Of a DNA stretch of 64,000 bases, positions 37,622 to 50,770 are shown in pieces. The stretch comes from Owenia fusiformis. Lineage: Eukaryota; Annelida; Polychaeta; Sabellida; Oweniidae. Location of the stretch: positions 22,431,564-22,495,563 of the forward strand of contig CAIIXF020000007.1 in assembly GCA_903813345.2 (NCBI GenBank), written 5' to 3'. The position numbers were made by a program, and so were the translations under genes. Numbering within the stretch: the first letter of the stretch is position 1; every line of letters begins with the position of its first letter. Below the pieces are notes generated by a model, which saw only the letters and a list, made by a program, of their open reading frames with translations, was not told the DNA's origin and searched no databases.

Positions 37622-40600
37622 TATTACCAGAGTTGTCCTTAAAATACATAGTGTTGCACAAGACTGTATTCATCCTCGTTCTCTGCAAAGGAATATAGTA
37701 TTGTTTCGAGAACTTTGCTCTGATTGAGTTTCATAAATTAACATTCATATTTCTTGAGAGTTGTTTGATGCAATACAGTGTTAGAATATTTCTGAAAAAT
37801 TATATTTGTATAAATATGGGATACATATACTATGCTGTACCACCCTTAACAGCAAACCAAGTTGACTTTATAACCTTGTTCTTCATATTAAATTCCAGTT
37901 TCTATTCGGTTAGTTTCAATAAAGGTCACTAAGTTGAGATCAAGAGTGTCTACACAAAAGGGAAACTTAAAAGTGTTTTTTTTTGCATTGAGGCGAAAAA
38001 CTTAAATTGAAACAAAGGGACAGAAAACTTTTATAGGCGGTGTGATTATACGTTTTGGGCGATCATTTGAAATGAAATGTGACATTTTCGACAAGAACGG
38101 GTACTGAATGTCAATATTAAAATTAATGATGGCAGGTCTTAATAATGAAAGCAAGCAAATAGCGGGACATGTATGCACACATGCATTTCCTGAATGTTTG
38201 TCATTTAGTTCATCTTTATCACTCTTATTCATGTTTTTTTCTTCTATACTATATTCGGACTATAATTAAAAACACAGGGCTCTCTATGATATAGAAATGT
38301 TTGAATTCATAATTGGTTATCACCTTCGATTCTTTTAAAGTGTTGTATCAACATTTGGTTGTTACATTTATACAGGGCTTGTAAATTATTCAAGTTTAGT
38401 TTCTTCCTTATTAAGATTAATTAAGATTTAAATCAAACATATTTATAGGAGCTTTTATTTGGGTGAAACCCAAGAACATAACCTATGATAACCCAATGGC
38501 ATTTTCACTATGAGACAAAAGATTCATCGTTTGAGAAATGACAATTTAAAATTTTCCCCAACCACAAATATAATTCTACAGAAATCGGAACATCAAAATG
38601 TTGGTCAAATTATATATAGGACACAACAAGGTCTAGTTTTTCAACTGTTGAATTTGAAACCTCAAAGGCTTGCCGTTTGGACTTAGTGTATAGGTCATAT
38701 GAACCACAATAACCCCTAGTTCATCTATCACTAGGGAACTGTCATTTATAATTACCGTAGGGAAGTGGATTCTTTATTGGGGCCATGCACCCTGCTTCAG
38801 TACATACATATACTATGTTAAAGTTGTTTTTATTTTTTAACACATACTTTTACAACCTGCTAACTTTGTATTACCCTTTACAAGACTGAGTCTTCACTCT
38901 ATAAATTAGAAAAAAGTATTTATTTATTATTTATATGTAGCTACTGCTATACCCAATGAAAGTAGTCAGCCACAACATTTTCCGTCTCTAAGAATCTATC
39001 ACTCATTTCATATTCAAATTTTCAATTAGGCCAAGGCTTCATTTGAGATTGGTGAAATCTTATCAGAGTCATGACTGGAAAATCATAGGTAATTGTAAGA
39101 GGGGAGTGTGCTTATTCAGGGTGAAATATATGTATACACCCTAGAACCCATCCAATGTGTGGTAGATAGTTGTCACGTTCACCTCATTAATTCAGTTATT
39201 CAAAATAACAGCAATGAAGTTGTTGAATGAGTCCTACATCAGACTACAGCCTTGCAATTATGAATTTTTGTCATGAGGGAATATTTTCACAGTTTTGCAT
39301 AACCCTCAAAAACAAATTGGATGACATTTAATAATATTTTTCATGATTTATTCATCCTAAATATTGAAACTGCCACCTTTTGATTAAATCATGCTGTAAC
39401 GTTTTCACAGTTTTGTACAAACCAGCTTCAAAATGAATCAAATTTCTTACTTCTGAATGTCTATATTGAAAAATAAATAAATAAAATGAAACATTTATTG
39501 AGATGTAAAAAGTCACTCTTTTAATTAAATAACATTTGGATTAAATGATGTTGTGCTAATATTTTGTCAAAGAAATCCCATATAATCTTGTAAAACAAGT
39601 ATGTGATCATTTTTATATCTGGGATCTATTCCACCCATAAATTATTATTTCTCGTGTATTCTGGAAAGCAAGCATCCATGTATAAATGCTTGTAAAATGT
39701 ATAAAAGAGAATACATTGGGGCATGCACCAAACAATTTGCTCAATCTACTGTATGATTTTTTTCTTTAAAAGGCTTTATACATTTTTTTCTCATTAATTG
39801 CAAGAGTACAGGTGGTAGGAACCATGGTCCAACAGGTGTACCTCATTTTAATCACCTCATTATTGGGTCTAATTGAATTTATATTGTCTTTTGCATTTTT
39901 TTCCATTATCATATTTAATTAGCACACATATATACTGATGATTTTCAATAACATATTCACACATAGCTAGGCAAGAATTAGAAATATCAAATTCCAGCCA
40001 ATCAGATCACAGTATTTCAAATAATCAGCATTCTTGAAATTACAACCAAGCATGGCTATTTTTAGATTCAGTGGGATTAATACCCCATCAATTTCATGAT
40101 TTCAAGTTGGCAATTGAGTGAAAACATATAAATAATATCATAAGGAATAGCTTGGCAGGTGCTTATGCAGGTCAAATGTTTTTACCTTTTAACCTTTGAA
40201 ACCCTAGTAAAAAAAATTTCTTGCAAAAATTGATTCTTTTAAGTAATACCGTACAAAATCTTTTGCAATGTGCGAAAAGAATTAAAGCGCATGACTCAGT
40301 AAATTTTGGATCCACCCTTATCTTATATCCTTGTGCCGGCGCACTCATTCTAAGTCTGGAAACAAAACGTTCATTGTTAAATCATCAGACAAGTCATTGA
40401 GTTGATTATTATTAAGACAAACTATTATTTTATGACAAAATAATTATGCTTTATTTTTTGTATGGCTTTTCTGATGACATATATCTCCATTGTTGGCTTG
40501 CAGTCGTTCTGGCATTTGAAATTATCGCTCTGAGAAGTTCCACTTCTGCTAGTAACTCTTGTCTTCGTCTGGAAGGTCAATCCATCGCAACATTGGTAGA

Positions 40601-43217
40601 TCCCTCGTGGAAACTGACCCCCTGATTGGCCCTCATGCATGCTGAATCCTGATTGGCTGCGCACCAAGGAAGTTTCAATTTATGAAAAATGATACCCCTG
40701 CAATGTAATGTAAGTTCACATTTTATGCAAATAATTTAACACATACAAGTAGACGTCTGGGTGGAGAAATAAAAGGGGTTGGATACCAAATTCATGTAGA
40801 ACTTGATACTGAGTAATATGACCAAACAATCAACACTCTGATATAGATGAGCGAAAGGGGGCAGGTGAGACCTAAGAACTCAAAATGGCAAAATATAGTA
40901 TGAAATAATCAAACATAATTCTGTGATGACTGTTAATAATAGGTCGAAGCCTTTCAAACATGCCGAATTATACAAAAGAGGTGGAGAGGATATAGTTGGA
41001 CTGTTTAGTGTCCAAGACATAGCCTCAAATAGAATAACACTGTCTTGCTGCCTTCATCTTCCCATACCAAAATTATATCCATGTCAAAATAAGATTGATG
41101 AAGGTATATCATTATTAGTGTCTTAAAACCAACAGTTTTCATTAGTGTCAAATATGTATCCCTTTGCCTATGATTAAAATATCAATCTGATCATATTTTC
41201 CTCTCTTTTACTGTCTAAAATTGACCAGACATTGCTTTCCAGAATTTCTGGATTACTTTGATTATTACATTATATAGAATGCATGGGACTTTAACTGCAT
41301 TTCTTGCAAATATCACTCAATTCCAGCTAATTTGAGTTTAGGAATTGTTTGTTGTTGATTTTTTAAATGGGAGGGGAATAAACCTGATATACTTCCATAT
41401 TTTCCATAAGATGGGTACACTTGTCATGGATTAACACTCCCTGTAAATTCTGGTTAACCAAAACTAACATATCCTTAACAAATCTACTAGTTTGTACATG
41501 TGGAATATTATTTACATTTACATATCAAACCGAGGTATTATAACCCAAAACACATGGAAACGCAGATCGGGAAGTTTACTTTCTGTTGAGTAGATGGTTT
41601 AGATTAAACCACATTTTTCGGGTATATCATAGGTTGTTAGGTGCGGGAGTTGAAGTCAGGGCAGAAATGAAGATTGATCGTATGGGAGTCTTTTGTGTAA
41701 TAGACAAGCTTTGAAATAATTTTGAAGATTAAATTAAGATAATTTATACTTATTATTTATTTACATTTATTTTGATGGGTTTGACATTATCATATCATTT
41801 AGATCTTTGAAAAATCATAAAGAAATGCAGTCGATTTCCTGAAACTTATTCAAATTCATGTTATGAGAATATCAAATTTTAGTGTTTTAATTGTAAATTG
41901 ATCCATCAGTGTTATTCTCCATTTCTCATATTGACTATGTTTTGAAGTATTGCATGGAGCGATTGACCACACATATAGAACTTATTCTAGAATCCAGATA
42001 CCCTTAAATTTCAAATGAATTTCATCCAAAATTAAAATCAGTGATAGTGAAATGATATTTACCTTTATATTACCCTTTTCAAGAACTCAACTGAATCGAC
42101 ACTCTGATAATATAAACGATGTAGCTTATATCCAGTCAGAATATATATTCTGAAAAAGGCCAAGGAAGTTGTGCTTGAGATCATTAAGATTAGTGTCAAA
42201 ACTTAAATTCATCTTTAGTAGTCTGAATACCTGATGGGGAACCAGAGTAGGAGTCCTATGAAAATCATTGTTTTCATTTTCCCTACAGAATGTCATTCAA
42301 ATACTGAAATATCATCCATTTTATGTATATATATGATTTATAGGGCATGGCTTCTTTTCTACATGAGGTAATTTTCTTCACTGAAAAATAGCTTTAATTA
42401 CACTCATTATAAAAAGTAATATTTTAACATTAACTATGGAGTCATAGTAACTAGACTTCAAAACATATCGAGAGGTTAATTAACAAAGGAAATGTTAATT
42501 AAAACAGTTGTTGATTTATGGAAAAACGGCATGTTAGAATCTATCAACCTGGCTTCCTGTTTAAGACATTTCATTGTTTATATTAATTACGAACTCATTA
42601 ATTCTTAGTGACATATCAAAAGTTAAATAGTACTGGTTTCTTCAATATGCTCAAATGGTGTGGTAGTCCCCTTAGTAAAAAATTATATTTAAAAAAATCA
42701 GTATTTCTGACCACACCACTCTTTTCTACGAAATTTAGGACCAATATAAATATTACATTTACAAAAGGAAGATATGATAAACAAATGTTTGTTCTGTTGT
42801 CATATGGTAAAAAGTTAACATGATATTTTGAGTAAAACTTCAGGTATTTGCGCATTGATATTTTTTGCTAATTTGATCATAAAAATTGAGTTTATTGAAC
42901 GTGGGATGATGCAGGCCTAGGATAGAGTAGTAAAAGTATATCAATCAAGATGCAATGAAAATTGTTTTCAATAGAAAAGTATTATTTAAATGAGTTAGTA
43001 CTTAAGTTTCATTAATTTATTTAGAATATGGATTAATTTGAAGTTGGATTAATGATTCATTGATTATAACTTGAAGTGTTTAAACAATTAGAGAGACAAT
43101 TAATGAATAATGAGAAGTAGGTCAAAGTTATTAGTTTAGCTGAATCAATATTTGAATTCTCCATACATGTTGATGATATCAGACATTCTTGTTTGTGCCT
43201 TGATTGTTTTTTTTCAT

Positions 43218-43588
43218 TACCCTTTGCATTCGTTTGACTTCACTTCTTAAAAGAGAGCTTCGTCTTCACTCTTTCAAACTAAAATAAACCTGTGAACTCA
43301 CCGCGCCAATCAGTGTTCGTCGGCCAAATTTGACCGACGTTCTTTATATGGTCATTCCTTCTGACGTCATCGTTGAGCCCGGAATTGACCAATGACATGC
43401 GCATATTTAATTAGAACACATTTGGCGTATGTTTCTACAAGCTCGCTGATTGGTGGAAGTTTGGTGTGTAGGTCAAAAGTGATTTACCCAAACTGTCACC
43501 GGTACCCATCGTGGGGGCGGGGCTACTAAACTGTAATATGGTCTCTTCTAGGCAGAGTGTAGTTTAACTAGACTCTGCACGCAGGGTA
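43218..43588. mobile_element. MITE pair member 1 (371 bp) with 9-bp TSD
   Basis: Seen: starts TACCCTTTGCA and ends TGCACGCAGGGTA, short imperfect inverted ends. TTTTTTCAT lies directly outside both ends (43209-43217 and 43589-43597). About 90% identical by eye to 47276-47653. Includes palindromic-looking GTCGGCCAAATTTGACCGAC. No ORF. A 9-bp TSD points to a Mutator-like origin (inference). Confidence 0.92.
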
Positions 43589-46296
43589 TTTTTTCATACA
43601 CATTAAAAATCAATTTTATCAGGTGTATAATGCAATTAAGTGAAAGAAAAAGAAAATAAGGAACTTTTTTATCTATTCTGTATTTCGAAGGGACAAACAT
43701 TGTGGTATTTGATTTCCAGTATATGTTTCAATTTACATGATATCCATCATTTTTGGATTACGAATACACAAATTGGACTGTCTACACATATGCCTACATT
43801 TACATATGAATACACGTGTATAAAAAACAATGGCATTTGGTTTGTATTGGTCACAATGGAGCAATTAATATGCTCATAGAATAGAGCTCTATGACACGTC
43901 CATGCAATTATATTGTTTTCCAATTTGTATATCAATGACGTTTATGATACAGCTTGTAGCCATAGGGAAGAAAATGGCAGATAGAACCCAAGGCTTAAGG
44001 TTCTAATGAGGTATGGACACAAAGTGAATTCTCATTTCTGTCTCTAAGACAAAACTAATGAAATTGTGATAAATTTATTGTGCCCTTGCGGTGTTTATGT
44101 TTTTTCCCATACCACTGTGTTTACAGTCTGTTGAATGTATGTGTGATTAAATGCTATTGTTTTGGGCTTATTTATATAAATGGACATGAATTAATTGCTG
44201 CAGAAATCTTTAATTTCAAGAATAGATATTCAGGGAGAATATGCTTAAGTGCTGGATTATGAAAACACGTCAACAACAAGAGAAGATTATTCTTGTGTTT
44301 TTAGATCATTGAATGTGATAGTTACAACTTAACACAAAAATATGTTTACTATTTCTGAATGAGAGGATGCTCTTTAAGTTTTGAACTTTTCTGTTTAGAA
44401 TGCTATTTTCTTTTCATTCAAGGAATAAGTATTTCTGAAAAAAAACACAACTTGTGTAATAAATAGTAAGATACTGTCAAGATTATAAATGAAACCTGTG
44501 TGAGCCTGTATTGTTTTTCAGAAATAACTCTACATTCACAGTTGCATCTTGATGATATATGTGTTGCTCTATATAGGGGGTCCTGCCTCAAAGTGTCACT
44601 TCTACAGAAAGCAGGTTTCACTCTCTGCTCTCTTGACATTGTCCATAGGGATCTCTAGTTTAGTTTTCTTGAAACTATCATGCACATTGCTGATGCTGAC
44701 TGAAAGGAGGGGGGGGGGGGGTTCTGTGAAGGATACTGAAATATCTTGTATTTTTTACTTCTTGTACCTTGTTTTAGGGGGCTTATACTTTAATCACCTC
44801 ATTATACCCTTTTTACCCTTTTATTATATCACAGCTAGGATAGAGTCATCATGATGACATCCAACAATCACAGTGTCAGTACTTGTAACATTTATTTGTT
44901 ACACTTTTGTGTAACATTTGTTACACTTTTTGCAGTTGGTGACATTTTGTGATGTTAATTCTAAGAAGAGTTTGGAGCTTAAACCAATAAATTGTTTATT
45001 GTTGTTATGTTTTTTAAACAAGTTAGACTAAACAAAAGTTTAGTAATTGTCAAAAAGTGACTGTTAAAACTTAAGAGTTTTCGAGAGGGATGGTATTACA
45101 TGTGGCTGAAATATACACTGGATGAAACACTCATAGTCTCAGGAAAGTACTTGGGTTCTGACTCAAATATTCTGGTTTACCAAAACCCCCTGCTATCTTG
45201 CATTTGTGTTTGGTGCACCTCTTTGGCAAAGTCAGGACAAAGTGGTCATTAGTATCCCATATGACTCATACTTTTTGGATTGAAATGGGAAATGACCATT
45301 CTGATTTATCAGAGTCCCTCTTTACCTAACGCTTTTGAGAGAACTATTCCAGAAGGATAGTAAAGGCTGTGGATCCCACAATGGGAAATGACCAATGTAT
45401 ATAAATAGGAAAAGTGATTGCGTTATCCATTTGAAAAAAACTCAAAATAATAAAACTCTGTAAAAGAAAATGTTACCAATCCAATACAAGAAAAGATATT
45501 TCACTTTTTGTGATTTTGTAACATGCGGTCTATGGGGAATCGAACCTGAACTAGAAGTCACATTTCAAGAGAAATTAAAATTTCAAAGTTGATAAACAAT
45601 TTTCGAAACCATATTTCTAGATGTACTTTTACATGTAGATTTCAAATATGACTTCACTTTGACTGAATCTTGAATATTTAATGACGTAAAACAAGATTAT
45701 TTCTACTTTAATCTAGTCTATTGATTTACATGTAACAATGCCCATGCCAGAACACAGTGCTTTAGATCATGGAGATGAAGCTCTCTTTTAAACAAGGAAA
45801 ACCTATCAGAAAAAGAAGCAAAAACTATTAGAAAGGGTAACGTAACAAGGCCTTGTTCTTTTCTTTGTTTGGTAAACACCTAAATATCACCAATATGGAA
45901 CACCTGTTTAATAGCAAATGTGTTTGGTATATATAGCAAGGTTTGATTGATAACATGTGAAGATTAAATATCATTGTAATTACAATCCCAAAGTAGTATG
46001 GCCTTGTTAATTCAGCACTAGTAAAATAAATAATCTAAACTGATATCTATATTTATTTATCAATGTCTAATAATCTTGAACTTTTCGATTGTTTATTTAA
46101 CCTCAGCTAACATCTAACTTTCAAATTGATTTTTCCTTATCTTACATATTTTGCATTCATATAGGTTTTACGTTCAATTTGTAATTATTATGATAATCAA
46201 ATTCAGTATAATATCTTTTTGACCAGATGCATTTAGAGGTCAGAGAGGGAAGGGTGAGCTGGATGGGATAATTGTTTCCTTCAATGATGACATGAT
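43589..46296. other. No gene recognised
   Basis: Between two MITEs. Contains copy B of the dispersed ~107-bp repeat (45607-45722), a G run at about 44708 and small tandem TTTGTTACACTTTTGT phrases at 44890-44930. Open frames are under ~100 codons without domains. Confidence 0.4.
45607..45722. repeat. Dispersed repeat, copy B (mate at 37515-37621)
   Basis: Seen: same ordered phrases as copy A with a short extra segment (ATTTCAAATATG) after ACATGTAG. The two copies lie in the same orientation about 8 kb apart. Confidence 0.7.
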
Positions 46297-46459
46297 CAGG
46301 CCCGTAGCCAGGATTTGCCAAGGGGGGTTCATTTTTTGAAAAATTCCAGGGGGGTCCAAAATTACTTAAAAAGTGCTCAGAATGGTGAAAAACTGCATGA
46401 TTTTGAAATATTTTTTGGCCGGGGGGGGGGGGGCGAACCCCTCTCTGACTACGGGCCTT
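46297..46459. mobile_element. Short hAT-like MITE with CAGGCCCGTAG ends
   Basis: Seen: left end CAGGCCCGTAGCCAG, right end CTGACTACGGGCCTT, G-rich arms inside (AAGGGGGGTTC and GGCGAACCCC) and CATGAT directly outside each end (46291-46296 and 46460-46465). 163 bp, no ORF. The TSD seen is 6 bp, shorter than the 8 bp expected of hAT, so one end may have decayed. A related relic (TTGTAGCCAGGCATAAGG) lies near 48990. Confidence 0.65.
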
Positions 46460-47275
46460 CATGATGCTACTCATGTACATATGTTCAAAGTGCACATTGA
46501 AACAGTTCTTATATATAAAGAATATTTACCGTAGTTGCATTTTTTGTATTAAAAGTATGTTCAGTCATTTTGATTCCCTCTTTATCTAACACTGGCGAAA
46601 GCAACCATTTTCTTAAAGAGATATAGTGGAGACTGTGGATATCATAATGATGTTTAGTATTTTCATATAATACAATAATACTGTTATAATGTACGTAGAA
46701 CTTCAAAACATTATATTATTGTTTTTGGCAGTGAACAGTGCCAGCTGTTGCGGAATTACTAAAATATTTTGATGATGTCACAGGTGTTGACCTAGACCAT
46801 CAGGATGAAGTGTGGTAACACATTGATGGTCCAATGCAAAATAACACTATAACAAATCTAAATTATAATAATATGTTCTGTAGAAAATATGCTCTGTTAA
46901 TACAATGATACAACTAACCTGAGATTCTTTGCATTTTGTTTATAAAGGTACGTAATGAACAGAAGCAATGATTTATTTGTTGCGTCTAATAATTGGGCGT
47001 TAAATTATCGAGCAAAATTCTTCATATATTACTGATGTTGTCTGACACGATAACACGTCTCTTATACCCACTCATATCTACAATGCGTATTCAGATCTTA
47101 CATGTCATTACACGAAGGTATCTCAATCCCTTTCACGCAGATAAGTCTCGTCTTTGTTGGCTATATCAAAGCAATAAGAGCTAATTGTCTCTCAATTCAA
47201 TATTATTTATAATTGGATCGATGACAAGACAATTAATCATAAATAGGATTTCTCTGAATATAATATTATTTCTCT

Positions 47276-47653
47276 TACCCTTTGCATTCGTTTGACTTCA
47301 CTTCTTAAAAGAGAGTTTCGTCTTCACTCTTTCAAACTAAAATAAACCTGTGAAATCACCGCGCCAATCAGTGTTCGTCGGCCAAATTTGACCGACGTTC
47401 TATATATGGTCAGTCCTTCTGACGTCGTCGTTGAGCCCGGAATTGACCAATGACACACGCATGTTTAATTAGAACGCATTTGGCGTATGTGTCTTCAAGC
47501 TCGCTGATTGGTGGAAGAAAGGTCAGCGCGTAGATCAAAAGTGATTTATTACCCAAACTGTCACCGGTACCCATCGTGGGGGTGGGGCTACTAAACTGTA
47601 ATATAGTCTCTACTAGGCAGAGTGTAGTTTAACTAGACTCTGCACGCAGGGTA
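47276..47653. mobile_element. MITE pair member 2 (378 bp) with 9-bp TSD
   Basis: Seen: starts TACCCTTTGCA and ends GCACGCAGGGTA. TATTTCTCT lies directly outside both ends (47267-47275 and 47654-47662). Same family and orientation as 43218-43588 but with a different TSD, so an independent insertion. Differences include a 7-base change near 47518-47530. Confidence 0.93.
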
Positions 47654-47662
47654 TATTTCTCT

Positions 47663-49461
47663 TAGCATGTCTGAATAATCTGATGGTTAATTTAGTCCTC
47701 TCTTTGCTCCAACATTTTATGGGGGTGCCCAGGATCTAGAATAGGTAAGGTATAGTAGATAGGTAAGGCCTCGTGTTCTTGTTGATAAAGTCATTGGGCT
47801 GGCAGCTATAGGTGGAGCACTCTTACCTCTTCTCCCAATTCTGACCAATGTTGTCAAAGGTCAAATCTCAAATCTTGGTCACATATGAACTGCAGGTAAC
47901 TTGTTCAATTTGGGGCACATTTTCAAGTACAAATGGGTCAATTTCAGGTGCAAGAATGATTTTGATTCTCTAATGGGTGGAGCACCCGCGGAGCATTTAC
48001 TTCCATCTATGTTCAAAATATCACCTTTGAGCTTCTTATGACTTTCTTAATCACGATTCAGACAGTTCAAAAGAACATAATGGTAGATTTAAAGTATACT
48101 GGGAGAGCTTTGTGTTATACCATATGATATCATCATAGTTTCATGATCTATCCTTGAAAACCAAAAAGTAAACCTGTTGATATCATACTGACACACCAGA
48201 TGCCCAAACATCATTTGCCATCCTACACACCAAGTGTTCTAAATACTCCTATTAGTGCCATTGGCGACATAAACTATTCCAGTTTGGAAAATATTATTGT
48301 TAAATGTTGGTCTGGCTTTGATAAAATCTGAGAAGTCTTGTTAACAATTTTTTGAGATTGGCCCATCTGTGTTAATGTTGTTAATTGGTGAGCTGTTTTT
48401 CTTGGTATGAATTTCTCGTTAGAAGTCGTCTTTTGCTTTGAATGCTCTGACTCATTGACTAAAAGTTTTCTGGAATAAGTTCTTCCATTGTATTGATTGT
48501 AATATAGTTAATTTGTTATGAACCCAATAGACCCTGGAATCATTATCTGTCATAGGGTAAGATCCATTTAAGATTGTTAAGATCTGATTAGGATTAAAAC
48601 ATCATATCATCTGTTATTCTAGGTAACAGGTTGTGTGACCAGTTTGCTGGTCAAGATAAAATGAAACTGTCGGAATGAATCTAGGTGTTGATTGATATTA
48701 ATTATAGCATGTACATGGACCTGGTCTGGGGCCCTTTTTATGTAACATGTCAGGTAAGATTGTGATAATGAACTGGGCATTTTTGATAATGCATTTTTGC
48801 GACTTTAAAATTGGTGATTCTGAGGCTATCATCACATCTTTTTGTTTTGCTACTAGCAGCAAAAGAGAAAGAAAACTTAAAGAAGTCGGTGATCTTTCAG
48901 AATGAAAATGTTTTTCCATTCTGATGCTCATCAGACAAAGGCCACTCCTGACTTGAGAAAGAGATGCCCTGTTTTATGAATAGGATTGTAGCCAGGCATA
49001 AGGATGGTGGGGTAACTACCCTACCAAAATCTTACCAAAAATTATTTATCGAGACATGTTTACTGAAACTGTGAAAATGAAGTTCAGTTAGTATTTATAT
49101 GCCTTGTATTAAAATAAAATTTGCCCATTCTGCCTTGCTTACTTTAGGCTCTTGGTTCAGTTCAGCCTTGATCACGATGGTTTTATTCATGAATATAATT
49201 ATAGAATGGTTAGCTCATTTTAAGAATAAAACTTGCACTGATGTTCTCAAAGATTATTATTTTCATGTATTTATCTTACTATTTTGCCATAATAACAAAT
49301 CCATTTTATGAAATAACTATTATTGATGGATATTTTGCATCTGTTTCAGGGGGTGGGTACATATCTTACATGTAATAGACCAAAATATATATACTAAACT
49401 GTCAAATTTTATTATTTATGACATATTTCACTTAATTTCAAACATAGAATTAAATCTTATA
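47663..49461. other. No gene recognised
   Basis: A+T-rich, open frames under 80 codons, no domain or splice-consistent exon chain. A weak MITE relic is near 48985-49030. Confidence 0.4.
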
Positions 49462-49545
49462 CAAAGAGCTCTCCCCCAGTGGGACTTGAACCCAGACCCC
49501 TTCAATTATCACTCAACCGGTTAACAAACACTCAAATCGGATTAA
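49462..49545 (-). mobile_element. tRNA-derived SINE or tRNA relic
   Basis: Seen on the minus strand: a B-box-like GGGTTCAAGTCCCA near 49478-49491 and, upstream, TTAACCGGTTGAGTG, a decayed A-box/D-arm. No complete cloverleaf can be folded (the acceptor and anticodon stems do not pair), so it is not a functional tRNA. Boundaries uncertain. Confidence 0.4.
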
Positions 49546-50367
49546 GTATGACACATATCGCTCAAGATTGACAAAGTTTGACATTATTATGTCAAATCTG
49601 AAAGATGAATGAATGGTTCAGACATGCTGTTAAATTATACATCTCGTTGCCAAGTAGAGATGTAGCATACCCTCTGTATCCTATATCCATGTCCTGTATT
49701 ATAATAAGCTTGAAATTAACCATGTACCATTATATAATGCATGTGTAAAATAAATATCCAGTAATCATAGCTCATATAGCCCTTGTGCAGTGTGTTGAGT
49801 ACTTAATTGCATAATTCAAACTTTTCTCTAATTGAATTTTATACAAGTACTAATTGTATCATTAGTTCATATTGATGTGGAGAAAATTAGAAGATGATGT
49901 CATGCTATGCAATGTCACACTGAAGAATCTGGAGTTGAGCTTTTAATACATGTATGCTGATTTACGTTAATTAATTATGCATAGCGTATTGGAATAGTAG
50001 ACGAAAGTATTGTATCCTGTCAGTATCAAAATTAAGTAATTACCATTTTCTTAAATTACCAATATAACTTGTACTTGATTAAAGTTTGAGATATGTTGTG
50101 AGAATTAAATCATAATATTGATTATCAACTATTTTTGCTCCCTTAGGGGATGTAAGAGGTTTATGCAAAGGGAGGTCTTGGATATGGAGTTTATCTCCTG
50201 GGAAATATGACTAATTGTCTGTACAAATTATATTTTCTTTCTTTTAGGTCATCGTTCTTTACCAATTTTTAGAGAAAACTCATTGTTACATAATTTATGC
50301 CATTGTTCATAGTGCAGTTATTATTGTATGCCATTTTCAAGGTGTTAGTAGTGTATGTTAAGGAGGC
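49546..50367. other. No gene recognised
   Basis: A+T-rich sequence without long frames, tRNA-like or inverted-repeat structure that I can support. Confidence 0.4.
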
Positions 50368-50696
50368 ACGGGATTACTTTGCGGTATCTAAAAATGCGAT
50401 GCCAGGAATGAGATGTTGCGGTGTCTAAAAATGCGATGCCAGAATGAGATGCTGAGACTACCTTGCCGTGCCTAAAGTGAGATGACACGAATGAGATGCC
50501 TAATAATAAGGTAACTAATAATGAGATGCCAGGGGGTGCCTAAAGTGAGATGCCAGAATGCGATGTCTAATAATGCTGAATAATGAGATACCAAGAATGA
50601 GATACCGTGATAAGATAGAGAATATACTCTTGATTACCGCCAGATCATCGATAAAGATATTTGACTATATTTATTGTCATCAGCTGTGTCATGCAT

Positions 50697-50738
<42 letters not shown>

Positions 50739-50739
50739 G

Positions 50740-50770
<31 letters not shown>

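Larger units (their letters stand above)
33226..43217. other. Ten kilobases without a supportable gene
   Basis: A+T-rich sequence whose open frames are all under 90 codons and lack domains. Named content is limited to the 25-bp minisatellite at 35684-35783, one copy of a ~107-bp dispersed repeat at 37515-37621 and a G run at 37365. A G+C-richer patch at about 40310-40670 contains two GATTGG boxes, which could be a promoter or first exon, but nothing else supports that. I cannot exclude small exons. Confidence 0.35.

Noticed and set aside
40310-40670. Possible promoter or first exon with GATTGG boxes
   Set aside because: G+C is higher than its surroundings, but there is no exon chain or recognisable coding content on either strand.
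49462-49545. Functional tRNA gene on the minus strand
   Set aside because: Only the B box and a decayed A box are recognisable; no cloverleaf folds, so it is listed as a SINE or relic.
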